A DNA stretch of 64,000 nt from JAUSEW01 sp964414015 (GCA_964414015.1 CAYPUE010000001.1:1-64000), one strand, 5' to 3'. Positions 8,846 to 17,881 are shown, counted from the first letter of the stretch. Program-made: numbers and translations. The notes: generated from the sequence alone by a model not told the origin.

Positions 8846-10150
8846 ATGTGGTATGGTTACTACCATAGCAAAAACAGACTCCCTAAAATAAATATGAATT
8901 TAAAATACAGGTCAATGCTTAAGAAGAACAAAAAATGTATTGTTTGTAGTAATCCACGTCTTGTTAAATACTTGGATCTTGGTAAAATCGCGCTTGCCAA
9001 TTCTTGTCTAAATAAGGCTGATCTAAAACGGCCGGAGCTTAAATTCCCGCTACGGGTTTATTATTGCCCAAAGTGTCATCTGGCGCAACTTAAAGATTGG
9101 GTCGATAGGAAATTGCTGTTTGAAGATTATGCCTATTTTACCGGAGCGTCACAACCGCTACATAAACATTTCAGAAAGTACGCTGAAGATGTTTACAGAA
9201 GATTTCCTACCCAAACAAAACAGTTTATTCTGGATATTGGCAGCAATGACGGCATACTTCTTAAGCATTTTCAAAAATTAGGTGCAACGGTATTAGGCGT
9301 TGATCCGGCAAAAAATGTTGCTCGAATAGCCGAAAGAAATGGTATTGAAACCAAAGCCTTGTTTTTTAATCTAAACGTTGCCAAAAATATTTTGAAAAAA
9401 TACGGTCATGCCAGTATAATCACCGCCAATAATATTTTGGCCCATACAAATAACTTGCATGGAATAATTGCAGGCGTGAAAAAATTGCTTAGCGAAAGAG
9501 GCATTTTTATATTCGAGGTGCAATATTTAGGTGATTTAATTAAAAAAAATGAATTCGACAACACTTACCATGAACATATCTGTTATTTTTCACTTTTCCC
9601 TTTGGTAAAGCTTTTGGATATCTGGGGATTACAAATATTTGATGTTGAACGTGTTGACACTCAAGGCGGATCTATACGCGTATTCGCCGGACATAAACCC
9701 TTATTATTCCCTGTTAATAAAAGAGTCCGAAAAATGCAAAACTTCGAAGAAGAAAACGGCATCCATAATGTTAAGACATACAGGAAATTCGGTACTGTTC
9801 CGCAAGAAATCAAGAAAAAACTATTGAAGCTGTTAATCGGTCTAAAAAAACAAAATAAAAAAATAGTAGGTTATGGCGCAGCTGCCAAGGGCAATACTTT
9901 ACTTCAATATTGCGGGATTGGAACAGAAATAATTGATTATATTGCAGACACGACCGCATTTAAACAGGGAAAATTTACTCCAGGCACACACATTCCTATA
10001 TTACCGCCTGAACACATCAAAAAAAATCTTCCCGATTATGTTTTAATTTTGGCATGGAATTACGCCTCTTCAATTATGAAAAATGAGTCGTGGTTAAAAA
10101 ACAAAAGCGTTAAATTTATAGTGCCGATTCCGAAGATAACAATTATATAG
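8846..10150 (+). CDS. Sugar C-methyltransferase (zinc-binding, TylC3/NovU-like three-domain type)
   Basis: A three-domain SAM methyltransferase. An N-terminal zinc site is formed by C31, C34, C74 and C77 (CIVC and CPKC). The SAM motif ILDIGSNDG lies at 128-136, and a C-terminal Methyltransf_14-like domain holds the conserved GYGAAAKGNTLL. This architecture is that of NDP-4-ketohexose 3-C-methyltransferases, which form branched deoxysugars. The listed start gives 434 residues; in-frame ATGs at 8894 and 8915 are also plausible and lie closer to the zinc motif, because the first 16 residues look uninformative. The 3' end overlaps the convergent GT2 gene by 8 bases. Confidence 0.87.
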   Translation: MWYGYYHSKNRLPKINMNLKYRSMLKKNKKCIVCSNPRLVKYLDLGKIALANSCLNKADLKRPELKFPLRVYYCPKCHLAQLKDWVDRKLLFEDYAYFTGASQPLHKHFRKYAEDVYRRFPTQTKQFILDIGSNDGILLKHFQKLGATVLGVDPAKNVARIAERNGIETKALFFNLNVAKNILKKYGHASIITANNILAHTNNLHGIIAGVKKLLSERGIFIFEVQYLGDLIKKNEFDNTYHEHICYFSLFPLVKLLDIWGLQIFDVERVDTQGGSIRVFAGHKPLLFPVNKRVRKMQNFEEENGIHNVKTYRKFGTVPQEIKKKLLKLLIGLKKQNKKIVGYGAAAKGNTLLQYCGIGTEIIDYIADTTAFKQGKFTPGTHIPILPPEHIKKNLPDYVLILAWNYASSIMKNESWLKNKSVKFIVPIPKITII

Positions 10151-10901
10151 AGTGTTTGTGGCGTTTAAAAAGCTTAGTCTCGAATCCCAAACGAGTCCAA
10201 AGATATTGCGTTAAAACTCCAAAGGTCTGAAAGGTATATTTAACAGACTCCTTAATGCTAATCGAACTATGTTCGTGGGCATAATCACCCCTCACAGGAA
10301 TCTCCCCTACTCTCAAATTATGGTATGCGGCAAGAGCGATTATCTGAAAACTAAATAAGTGATCATTGGACGTATGTTTTAAGTCAGCTTTAGTCAAAAG
10401 CCGCCGGCTATAAATGCGAAAGCCTGTGTGAAATTCGGAAAACGGCAACCGCAGGATTAGACGATCCAAAAAACTCAAGCCGATATTCGCCAGATACTTA
10501 AGAAGCGGCATTTTATCTTTTAAGGGAAGCTTTAAATCTGTAAATCTGGAACCTAAGATAAAATCATAACCTTTTTTAATTTTTTGAATTCCCGGGATGA
10601 TACCCAAAGTGCCATACTGTCCGTCTCCGTGAATTTCCACCATGTATTCCCCACCCATTTCAAGAGCTTTTTGCAAGCCGTATTTTATATTACCACCATA
10701 TCCGAGACGCGGATGGGAAAAACATGGAATACCAAGCCTCTTAGCAATAACGCCAACGCTATCTCCACTTTCGTCATTGGAAATAATGATGCTATCAAAA
10801 ACCCTTTCCGGCAAACTGCGATAGACGCTCTCCAAAAAAGATGCATGTTTGTACGTCAGGATAATCCCGATTACTTTTGGACTTTTAATGGTAGTCTTCA
10901 T
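10143..10901 (-). CDS. GT2 glycosyltransferase, DPM1-like
   Basis: A 252-residue soluble GT-A enzyme. It carries the IISNDESGDS nucleotide loop near 39-48, HGDGQYG at 91-97 as the metal-binding acidic motif, and GFRIYSR, the usual acceptor-side motif of polyprenyl-phosphate mannosyl- or glucosyltransferases. There is no membrane segment at the C terminus. It is a single-gene transcription unit, lying between two plus-strand operons. A minus TATAAT ends 7 bases before its ATG, so its mRNA may be leaderless. Sugar specificity is unknown. Confidence 0.87.
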   Translation of the reverse strand: MKTTIKSPKVIGIILTYKHASFLESVYRSLPERVFDSIIISNDESGDSVGVIAKRLGIPCFSHPRLGYGGNIKYGLQKALEMGGEYMVEIHGDGQYGTLGIIPGIQKIKKGYDFILGSRFTDLKLPLKDKMPLLKYLANIGLSFLDRLILRLPFSEFHTGFRIYSRRLLTKADLKHTSNDHLFSFQIIALAAYHNLRVGEIPVRGDYAHEHSSISIKESVKYTFQTFGVLTQYLWTRLGFETKLFKRHKHSI

Positions 10902-10908
10902 TGCTTTA

Positions 10909-10914
10909 ATTATA
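10909..10914 (-). promoter_or_regulatory. -10 box of a probable leaderless promoter for the GT2 gene at 10143-10901
   Basis: Minus-strand TATAAT with exactly 7 bases between it and the ATG at 10901, so transcription should begin at or next to the start codon. No clear -35 box at the right distance. Confidence 0.5.
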
Positions 10915-10996
10915 CAACATTGTCCTTAGCAAGGTATCAAAGATTTTTGTTTCCCATTATTTGGAAGAAGCGGTTTTACTGCCCACTACATCTAAT

Positions 10997-11026
10997 TAGA
11001 CATAATATAACCACATATTATATAAT
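10997..11026 (+). promoter_or_regulatory. Promoter for the 11038-14421 operon
   Basis: TAGACA at 10997-11002, an 18-base spacer and TATAAT at 11021-11026. Transcription should start near 11033, leaving a leader of only about 5 bases before the ATG at 11038. Confidence 0.6.
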
Positions 11027-11037
11027 TACTAAAGTAA

Positions 11038-12033
11038 ATGAAAAAACAACGTAGGGAATTAATGCTGCAAGATGCAATAGTTTCCGTAATTGTCGTCACT
11101 CAAAACGATGAGGATATTGCGGTAAACAGACTGAAAGAGATAAATAAAGAGCTTGTAAAGCTTAATGTAGATTACGAAATTTTGGTCGTTGACAATAATT
11201 CTTCGGATAACACGATACAAGAAATAAGAAAAATAGGGAAAACTATTCCCTACATTAGAACATTAAGATTGTCTAAACAATACGATAAAGAAATTGCGCT
11301 AACAGCCGGGCTTGATAACTGTATAGGAGATTATGCTATCTTATTTGATATATATTTGGATCCGCCGGAAATGCTTCAAGCCTTGGTAAATAAACTCTTA
11401 GAAAATTACGACGTTGTAATTGGAAAGCCGTCAAGAGATATAGTAAGGTATGGATTTCTAAGTAAAATTTTCTTATCGATCGTAAAAAAAATCTCTTCCC
11501 ACGAATTTTATTACAGTCCAAATTATTTAATTGCGTTAAATAGGAAAGCAATCAACTCAATCACCCGTACACGCAGAAAAAGCAGAAATTTCAGCTATAT
11601 AAATTATTTAATAGGATTTAAAAAGTGCGCAGTTGAGTATAAACCTTTGAAAACTTTCCGTTACAAATTAAAGAAAGAAAGCTTTCCGGAGCTTCTTTTA
11701 AACGTAATTGACATAATCATTTCAAATTCATTTAGGCCAATTAGGGTGTTTAGTTTTCTAGGAATGTTCTTTAGCTTCCTTTTCATAATCTATATCTTTA
11801 TTATAGTTTTGCTTGAGGTAGTTTTCGGAAAGCATATTGCCCCACAGGGATGGATTAGTGTCGCTACGGTTCTAGGCACAATGTTTTTTCTATTATTTTC
11901 TTTGTTAACTTTAATTTCTGAATACATTATAAGGATAATGAATGAATCCCGAAACGAACCGCTTTATTTTATAGCTGACGAGATAGACAAATCAGTAATT
12001 CTTAGAAAAAAACGGAGCGTAAATGTGGTTTAG
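11038..12033 (+). CDS. GtrB/ArnC-like GT2 with altered DXD motif
   Basis: A 331-residue GT2 with two C-terminal membrane segments (about residues 235-260 and 280-303), the layout of polyprenyl-phosphate sugar transferases such as GtrB and ArnC. The VDNNSSDNT nucleotide loop is intact. The usual DGDLQDPPE motif is changed to DIYLDPPE at 104-111: the second aspartate is replaced by tyrosine and one residue is lost. The paralogue at 32133 keeps the canonical form. The protein may therefore be inactive or have a shifted metal site. It heads an operon with an SDR, an isomerase and another GT2. Confidence 0.82.
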   Translation: MKKQRRELMLQDAIVSVIVVTQNDEDIAVNRLKEINKELVKLNVDYEILVVDNNSSDNTIQEIRKIGKTIPYIRTLRLSKQYDKEIALTAGLDNCIGDYAILFDIYLDPPEMLQALVNKLLENYDVVIGKPSRDIVRYGFLSKIFLSIVKKISSHEFYYSPNYLIALNRKAINSITRTRRKSRNFSYINYLIGFKKCAVEYKPLKTFRYKLKKESFPELLLNVIDIIISNSFRPIRVFSFLGMFFSFLFIIYIFIIVLLEVVFGKHIAPQGWISVATVLGTMFFLLFSLLTLISEYIIRIMNESRNEPLYFIADEIDKSVILRKKRSVNVV

Positions 12034-12036
12034 TTT

Positions 12037-12804
12037 ATGTTATCTGCTCTAATAGGTTACACCGGTTTTATTGGCGGCAATCTCCTTAAGCAAACAAGAT
12101 TTGACGATTTGTATAATTCCAAAAACATAAATAATATCAAAGGTAAAAAATACGATTTGATTGTCAGCGCGGGAACGACTAGCCTTCGCTGGAAAGCTGA
12201 CCTTGAACCAAACGTTGACTGGCAAAATATACAAAAACTTATAAATTGTCTTAAGCAGGTGGAAGTCAAGCATTTTATTCTCATCTCAACGGTAGATGTT
12301 TATCCAAAACCTTTCGCCGTTGATGAAGATACCACAATCACTGAAGAGAGACAAAAGGGATATGGATTAAACCGTTACAAGCTTGAAATGTTCATTCGAA
12401 AAAACTTTAAAAGTTTCACCTGCGTACGTTTGCCGCAAACTTTTGGATATGGACTGAAAAAGAATTTTATTTTTGACTTAATTTACAATAACGCTTTAGG
12501 CTTTACGCATAAGGACAGCTTATTTCAATGGTATAATTTAGAAAATCTTTGGAAGGATATCTCCATAGCACGCGAATACAACATTCCTATTATTAATTTT
12601 ACAGTTGAGCCGCTAAGCGCCAAAGAAGTAGCAGAATATACACTAAACATTTCTTTTAAAACCATAACCGACAAGCCTCCACTTCATTACGATATGCGGA
12701 CTAAATATAGTTCTTTGTATAATTCGCATGATCATTATATTTACCATCGTTCGGAAACACTCGAGACGCTAAAAACATTTATAGAGGAGGGGAATAAAAT
12801 TTGA
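12037..12804 (+). CDS. Short atypical SDR (NAD-dependent epimerase-like)
   Basis: A 255-residue Rossmann protein, shorter than the usual 310-340 of extended SDRs. The dinucleotide motif is G7-G10-G13 (GYTGFIGG). The serine block is ISTVDVYP near 83-90. The expected YxxxK is Y109-GLN-R113, with lysine replaced by arginine and K115 close by. The C-terminal substrate domain is reduced. It is 3 bases after the GT2 gene and overlaps the next gene by 4, so it is translationally coupled to a TIM-barrel isomerase. It probably oxidises or reduces a sugar derivative; the substrate is unknown. Confidence 0.75.
   Translation: MLSALIGYTGFIGGNLLKQTRFDDLYNSKNINNIKGKKYDLIVSAGTTSLRWKADLEPNVDWQNIQKLINCLKQVEVKHFILISTVDVYPKPFAVDEDTTITEERQKGYGLNRYKLEMFIRKNFKSFTCVRLPQTFGYGLKKNFIFDLIYNNALGFTHKDSLFQWYNLENLWKDISIAREYNIPIINFTVEPLSAKEVAEYTLNISFKTITDKPPLHYDMRTKYSSLYNSHDHYIYHRSETLETLKTFIEEGNKI
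12784..12792 (+). promoter_or_regulatory. Strong Shine-Dalgarno site deciding a TTG start
   Basis: GAGGAGGGG lies within the last codons of the SDR gene, about 9-10 bases before the TTG at 12801. It is one of few clear ribosome-binding sites in the window and supports the non-ATG start. Confidence 0.7.
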
Positions 12805-13619
12805 ATATAGCGATATCAAACATTGCCTGGAACAAAAAAGAAGATGGGGAAATTGCAAAAATATTGCAAAAGTATGACATTTCCGGAATAGAAATTGCGC
12901 CAACAAAAATCTGGGAAAATCCTCTTGAGGCAAAAGGGAAAGAAATAAGAGAATATAAAAAGTATTGGCTAAATAATGGCATCAATATTGTCGCTATGCA
13001 ATCTCTTTTATACGGGCATCCGGAATTAACCATATTTGATTCCAAAGAAATAAGAGAAAAAACTAGAAGTTATATTTCCCGTATTATCGATTTATCCTTT
13101 TTATTGGGTTCTAAAATAATGGTGTTCGGATCGCCTAGAAATAGACTTATAAATGGATTGAATTATAATAAAGCTTTGGAAATCGCCTGCGAGTTTTTTT
13201 ACAAAATTGCCGAAATTTGCAAACAATATGAGATATTTTTCTGCATTGAACCAAATCCTCCACAATACGGTGCAGATTTTATTCTCAATACCAATGACGC
13301 GATAAAATTAGTAAAAGCAGTTAATCATCCGCATTTTAGACTTCATCTTGATACAAGCACTATGGCGATAAATAAAGAATCCTACGACGATTCTATAAAA
13401 AATGGCTTAAGCCTCCTTAAGCATTTCCATATTAGCGAACCCTATCTTGAACCCGTAAGAAAAGAAGGAAAAGTGGATCATCAAACAATAGCTGGTATTT
13501 TAAAAAAACTTCATTATAATAATAAATGGGTTTCTATAGAAATGCGATCGCTTGATAATGTCTCCAATAAGGAACGCGTTAATAAAGCACTTGAATTAGT
13601 AACTAAAATTTACAGATAA
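12801..13619 (+). CDS. Sugar phosphate isomerase/epimerase-like TIM-barrel protein
   Basis: A 272-residue member of the xylose-isomerase-like/AP-endonuclease-2 superfamily. The probable metal ligands are E150 (CIEPNP), D184 (HLDTST), H210 (HFHISEP) and E247 (SIEMRS), the expected pattern of one ligand at each strand end. The start is TTG at 12801, supported by a strong Shine-Dalgarno site and by the immediate MNIAISNIAW strand. It overlaps the SDR gene by 4 bases. The family interconverts keto- and aldo-sugars or epimerises them. In this operon it likely prepares an unusual sugar for the GT2 genes on both sides. Confidence 0.83.
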   Translation: MNIAISNIAWNKKEDGEIAKILQKYDISGIEIAPTKIWENPLEAKGKEIREYKKYWLNNGINIVAMQSLLYGHPELTIFDSKEIREKTRSYISRIIDLSFLLGSKIMVFGSPRNRLINGLNYNKALEIACEFFYKIAEICKQYEIFFCIEPNPPQYGADFILNTNDAIKLVKAVNHPHFRLHLDTSTMAINKESYDDSIKNGLSLLKHFHISEPYLEPVRKEGKVDHQTIAGILKKLHYNNKWVSIEMRSLDNVSNKERVNKALELVTKIYR

Positions 13620-13638
13620 TACAGTTAAGTACAATAAT

Positions 13639-14421
13639 ATGTTAAGGCAAACTAATTGGGAAATACCGTCATATAGTTTATCTGAATTTAAACCCAAAGA
13701 AACAAAATACTGCATCTGTATTCCTGTTATAAATGAAGGAGAAAAATTCAAACAGCAATTAATAGCAATGGAAAAATATGCTTCCCTTGCTGATATCATC
13801 ATCCTTGACAAAGGCAGTACCGATGGGTCAACAGACCCCAATTTTTTAAAAAAAAATAAAGTCAGAAGCCTATTGGTGCTAAAAGAAAAAGGAAGACAAG
13901 GCGCACAGCTTAGAATGGGATTTGCATACGCTTTAGAACAAGGATACGAAGGCGTGATTACCATAGATGGTAATGGTAAAGACGGTATAGATGCCATACC
14001 AGATTTTGTTCGTGCTCTAGATGAAGGTTTTGACTACGTTCAAGGGTCCCGCTTTATTAAAGGCGGCGTATGGATAAACACCCCTCTTCTTCGAGCTGTT
14101 GGAATACGATTTCTCCATGCGCCCATCTTAAGCCTTGCAGCAGGCTATTGGTATACCGATACTACTAATGGCTTCAGAGCCTACAGTAAAAAATATTTAC
14201 TTCATCCGAAAGTTAAACCATTTAGAAACATTTTCGATAGATACGAATTAATATTTTATCTTACAGCCAGAGCCAACCAGCTTGGACTTAAAACTAAAGA
14301 GATTCCTGTCAGCAGGATTTATCCGAAAGGAGAAATTCCTACAAAAATTACAGGATTAAAAGGAAATGCAGATTTGTTATTTACTGTCTTAAAAATTCTT
14401 GTCAATGTCTATAATCCCTAG
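13639..14421 (+). CDS. GT2 glycosyltransferase with DGNGKDG motif
   Basis: A 260-residue GT-A protein. The nucleotide loop is ILDKGSTDGSTD and the acidic metal motif is TIDGNGKDG (110-116), a variant of the DPM1-type DAD in which asparagine replaces the second aspartate. Downstream motifs QGSRF and TNGFRAYSKKYL match the polyprenyl-phosphate-sugar transferase branch. No membrane segment is apparent. It closes the plus-strand operon and its stop overlaps the stop of the convergent FAD oxidoreductase gene by 4 bases. A distinct substrate, possibly the product of the adjacent isomerase and SDR, is inferred. Confidence 0.83.
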   Translation: MLRQTNWEIPSYSLSEFKPKETKYCICIPVINEGEKFKQQLIAMEKYASLADIIILDKGSTDGSTDPNFLKKNKVRSLLVLKEKGRQGAQLRMGFAYALEQGYEGVITIDGNGKDGIDAIPDFVRALDEGFDYVQGSRFIKGGVWINTPLLRAVGIRFLHAPILSLAAGYWYTDTTNGFRAYSKKYLLHPKVKPFRNIFDRYELIFYLTARANQLGLKTKEIPVSRIYPKGEIPTKITGLKGNADLLFTVLKILVNVYNP

Positions 14422-15545
14422 CTAAAATCTGGATTTTGTCTTTTAATCTCATCTATAGCATCGTAGATGTTGTCTATTTTCCCACCCATGACGATATGAA
14501 AATTCTTTATTCCGTAATCCTTTCTGTATAAAATCGGCCTCCTGTCATTTGCCTCATTCTCAATCAGAAGAGTTTTTGTTTCCCAAATCGAGCCTAAACT
14601 CTTAAGGCCTTTCAGGGATGGTATATATCTTTGAGCATCTTTTATCATGAATGGAAAATGCGAATCTTTTTTAAAACTTGATAGCTCAATTCTTTTTTTA
14701 TCTCTAGCTTGTTTACTTAAGTCTAACCACGCAAAACGAGGAGTATACCGAACATGATGCAGGGTGTGCAATTTTTTATCAGGAAAGGGCATTAGAGAAA
14801 AAAATGGTCCATCCATTATCGTTACCCCAAAATTCTTTAATTCTTCTGGCATCTTAATTAAAGGCATCTCTGTAAATTCATGTTTAAAAGGAAGAAACGG
14901 TAAATCAGAATGGCCAAGAACCGTATTTATTTGCGAGTAAGTGCAATTAAAAACGTGCTCTCCTGTTATGCCATTGTCGCCTTTTGTGCTAATGCTTATA
15001 CTTCCGTCTTTTTGTTTATTTATCTTCGCGACTTCAGTATTGTATAGAATTTTTACGCCCGCCTTTTGCAGCTTATTTTTCAACAGCTTTCTTAATATTC
15101 CTGCATTATATACTGCTTCTTCAACAACAAAAACATCTTCTATCAATCTTCGATTAAATAATCTTCTTATTCTTTCGGGAGCCGGCTTAATGGGGGAACC
15201 TACTTGGTTGCAAAATTTTCGAAATTGAGCGCTTGTTACTTTTGAATTATTGGAAGCTATAGCATAAACCATGGTAAAATTATCTTTAATTGCTTCTTTA
15301 AAATCTTTAATAAATTGAGAGAAATTTACGTGAGATCTTAAAGCGGTTATAAAACTTCGGGGATAATGGTAACCATTATGGACACGGGCTTGATTGCTGT
15401 AGGAAGCTTTTGTTAACAAATCCTTCTCTTTTTCAAGAATTAGGATTTTGTCAAACTTTTTCCGCAAATATAAAGCCAGCATGCAGCCATAAAATCCCCC
15501 TCCGATCACCACTACATCGAAATTTTTCTTTTTAAGAATGTTCAT
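14418..15545 (-). CDS. FAD-dependent oxidoreductase (DAO/glycine-oxidase fold)
   Basis: A 375-residue flavoprotein. The N-terminal dinucleotide motif is VVVIGGGFYGC (G15-G17-G20), followed about 20 residues later by ILILEKE, the acidic end of strand 2. The block KASYSNQARVHNGYHYPRS is the second conserved FAD-binding region of the D-amino-acid oxidase fold. It has no signal peptide. Similar proteins occur in glycan loci, where they may oxidise an amino or hydroxy group on a sugar precursor. It faces the SDR/isomerase/GT2 operon tail to tail, which suggests a common pathway. The substrate is unknown. Confidence 0.8.
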   Translation of the reverse strand: MNILKKKNFDVVVIGGGFYGCMLALYLRKKFDKILILEKEKDLLTKASYSNQARVHNGYHYPRSFITALRSHVNFSQFIKDFKEAIKDNFTMVYAIASNNSKVTSAQFRKFCNQVGSPIKPAPERIRRLFNRRLIEDVFVVEEAVYNAGILRKLLKNKLQKAGVKILYNTEVAKINKQKDGSISISTKGDNGITGEHVFNCTYSQINTVLGHSDLPFLPFKHEFTEMPLIKMPEELKNFGVTIMDGPFFSLMPFPDKKLHTLHHVRYTPRFAWLDLSKQARDKKRIELSSFKKDSHFPFMIKDAQRYIPSLKGLKSLGSIWETKTLLIENEANDRRPILYRKDYGIKNFHIVMGGKIDNIYDAIDEIKRQNPDFS

Positions 15546-15561
15546 TCAAAAATTAAGTAAA

Positions 15562-15567
15562 ATTATA
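15562..15567 (-). promoter_or_regulatory. -10 box for the FAD oxidoreductase gene
   Basis: Minus-strand TATAAT in the context TGTTATAAT (extended -10), 16 bases before the ATG at 15545. The predicted leader is about 9-10 bases. No clear -35. Confidence 0.45.
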
Positions 15568-15610
15568 ACATATTTTGTTGCTTATCATTTTAGAAATTAT
15601 CTACATTTTC

Positions 15611-15619
15611 TGTTAAGAT
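15611..15619 (+). promoter_or_regulatory. Extended -10 for the gene at 15627 (probably leaderless)
   Basis: TGTTAAGAT with the -10 TAAGAT at 15614-15619 ends 7 bases before the GTG start at 15627. This would put the first transcribed base at or beside the start codon. Confidence 0.4.
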
Positions 15620-15626
15620 AAAGTGT

Positions 15627-17834
15627 GTGAATAAACTTATGGCATTTTTTATCTCAAACAAACTTCTCTCGATCATTCTTTTTATCGCCTTGTTTGTTCG
15701 GATACTTGGTCTTTACCCCAATTTTATAAATCATCCTGATGAAGGGTGGGTACAAACATATTCAGGAAAATTATTCTACAACATTATTACGAAAGGCGAT
15801 TTTAATCCTTATACATATAAGTATGGATCATTTATTTTTTATCTTGCAGCTATTCCGTACTTCCCAATTACGTCTGTCTCGTATCTAGCGGAAAGAGTGC
15901 AAGACGCAATTTTACCTTTCTCCACATCTTATTCGATGCCTTCATTTATCGAATACCTTACGAGAGTTGGATACAGTCAGCATCAAACGCTGATATTTTG
16001 GTCTCAAAGAGCATTGGTTGCTCTTTTGGGAGCAGCCAGTGTGATCATACTTTATTTAATAGCCAAAAAGCTTTTTAACAAACCCATTGCGCTTTTAGCT
16101 GCTTTTTCATTTGCTGTTTTTCCGTTTCACGTTCGCGATTCTCATTATGTCGCAACAGATGTACCCGCAACATTTTTTATTTTATTAGCTGTTCTTTTTA
16201 TGGTCAATCTTTCCAAAACAAGCAAATTAAAATGGTATTTTCTTTCCGGTTTCATGATCGGACTCTCAACTGCTGTTAGATATTTTCCTGTTGCGTTATT
16301 TGTTTATCCCATTGCAATTCTTCTTGATAAACAAAAAAATAAAATGTGGCTGCTGAAAATTATCCTTGGTTTTATCGCAATGCCTATTGGAATCTTCGTA
16401 GGCTTACCTTACCTTTTCCTGAACCCCCAAAGCCACATTATCTTTCAGCAGGATATGGAAAAATGGGTTCTACCATGGTATAGCACGACAATATCAACGT
16501 ATGTCTCATCTCTTGTGTCTTTTGTTCTGTCAAACGGACAAGGGATATTGCCAAACATTACAACTCTTATACCAAATACGTTCTCCCCCTATTATGCGCG
16601 TTTTATTTTCTTTAGTGGTCTAGGACAAATATCGACAATTGCTTCCTTGATCGGCTTAGCAATAATTCTACTGAAGTTCCCAAAACAATTTATATTTTTA
16701 TCAATAATCCCATTTATTACTTTTATCTACATTAGCTTCTATATGCACGCGCAATACGAAAGGCTGGCGATACCCATTACGCCATTTTTATCCCTATATA
16801 TTGGCGTTTTCATCTATACTTTTTGGAGTTGGATAAAACAGTTAAATGCGGTTAAAGCAAAAGTCATTTTCGGAATAGTTTGTTTTTCTGTTTTTTATTA
16901 TCCCTTTACTCAATCTTTCAGTTCCAGTTGGGCTTGCGGACAAAAAACCGTATATCAGCAAAGTCAGGAATGGATTGCAGATAATATGCCTGATAATCCA
17001 AAGGTTGCATATAAAACATATATTTCTTTTCCTTCGAAACCTTTTGATAAGCTGACAGAGATTAAGCCTACTGAAAATTTTTCTCTTGAAGAAGTACGCA
17101 ATACGGACTCTGACTACGCATTTATAAATACCAGTAACGCATTGGGATATTACGCTTATAGATTTGACACTGATTTTTTTATTCCCCCAAATGATATCTA
17201 TCAAAACAATTTTGTTCTCTTGTCTCTATATGAATATAAAACAAGGGGAACACTACTAAAAAAACTGTCAAAACCAGATATGTGCGCTCAAGATAATCTT
17301 TTATTTTATAAACTTCCCTCTCTGTTGCCCGAATCTAAAAACTTAATTAAAAATTTTTCATTTGAGACTACAAACGACATGAAGTTTTGGAGTCTTCAAA
17401 ATTACTCATTGAGATCTAAAAAAGCAGAGATGCTTTATTCTGAAAAAGAAGGCATTGAAAAAGGATCATTAGGGTATAAATGGGAGAATATTTCTTTTAC
17501 GCCGCCAAGAATAATTTCTCAAAAAATTAAAGTCACGGGTGGAAAAATATATACATTTTCGGGTTGGATAAAATCCAGCCAAATTCTTAAATCAAATGAA
17601 AGAGATGGATTTTTAAGAATAGACTTTTATAAAGACCCAAAAAACAAAATTATTTTACCAGGCGACGCAGTTGCTCTTTCCCCAAGAGTTTATGGTGACC
17701 CGGAATGGAAAAAAGTATCAATTTCCGCAATCGCTCCAAATGGCTCAAGCTTCGCTATTATCTCCCTAAACGTTACTGCGACAAAATCATCAGGGTCATT
17801 TTATTTTGATAATCTTCAATTCCTTGAACCTTGA
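15627..17834 (+). CDS. GT39-like membrane glycosyltransferase fused to a carbohydrate-binding-like domain
   Basis: A 735-residue protein. The N-terminal two thirds are a GT-C fold with the luminal acidic pair D38-E39 (NHPDEGW) and about 11-12 membrane segments up to about residue 435. An outside region follows, and the last 160 residues (from NLIKNFSFET to YFDNLQFLEP) look like a CBM4/9/22-type jelly roll: NxSFE start, GWIKSS strand, EWKKVSIS and a closing FYFDNLQ. The start is GTG at 15627; an ATG at 15639 is an alternative. Its stop overlaps the -35 box of the next gene. The fusion implies glycan recognition by the transferase itself. Confidence 0.83.
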   Translation: MNKLMAFFISNKLLSIILFIALFVRILGLYPNFINHPDEGWVQTYSGKLFYNIITKGDFNPYTYKYGSFIFYLAAIPYFPITSVSYLAERVQDAILPFSTSYSMPSFIEYLTRVGYSQHQTLIFWSQRALVALLGAASVIILYLIAKKLFNKPIALLAAFSFAVFPFHVRDSHYVATDVPATFFILLAVLFMVNLSKTSKLKWYFLSGFMIGLSTAVRYFPVALFVYPIAILLDKQKNKMWLLKIILGFIAMPIGIFVGLPYLFLNPQSHIIFQQDMEKWVLPWYSTTISTYVSSLVSFVLSNGQGILPNITTLIPNTFSPYYARFIFFSGLGQISTIASLIGLAIILLKFPKQFIFLSIIPFITFIYISFYMHAQYERLAIPITPFLSLYIGVFIYTFWSWIKQLNAVKAKVIFGIVCFSVFYYPFTQSFSSSWACGQKTVYQQSQEWIADNMPDNPKVAYKTYISFPSKPFDKLTEIKPTENFSLEEVRNTDSDYAFINTSNALGYYAYRFDTDFFIPPNDIYQNNFVLLSLYEYKTRGTLLKKLSKPDMCAQDNLLFYKLPSLLPESKNLIKNFSFETTNDMKFWSLQNYSLRSKKAEMLYSEKEGIEKGSLGYKWENISFTPPRIISQKIKVTGGKIYTFSGWIKSSQILKSNERDGFLRIDFYKDPKNKIILPGDAVALSPRVYGDPEWKKVSISAIAPNGSSFAIISLNVTATKSSGSFYFDNLQFLEP

Positions 17835-17859
17835 CAATAATATTGCTTAAACTTATAAT
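17831..17859 (+). promoter_or_regulatory. Consensus promoter for the DUF5667 gene
   Basis: TTGACA at 17831-17836, a 17-base spacer and TATAAT at 17854-17859: a perfect match to the sigma-70 consensus. It overlaps the stop codon of the upstream gene. Transcription should start near 17866, about 16 bases before the ATG at 17882. Confidence 0.8.
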
Positions 17860-17881
17860 AAACAATATTAATATTACTCGA

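Noticed and set aside
10584..11054. Plus-strand 156-residue ORF over the GT2 start and divergent promoter
   Set aside because: It is antisense to the GT2 at 10143-10901, covers both promoters, and has no recognisable motif.
17831..17881. TTG start for the DUF5667 gene
   Set aside because: The codon is the -35 of a consensus promoter and the extra 17 residues precede a normal signal peptide.
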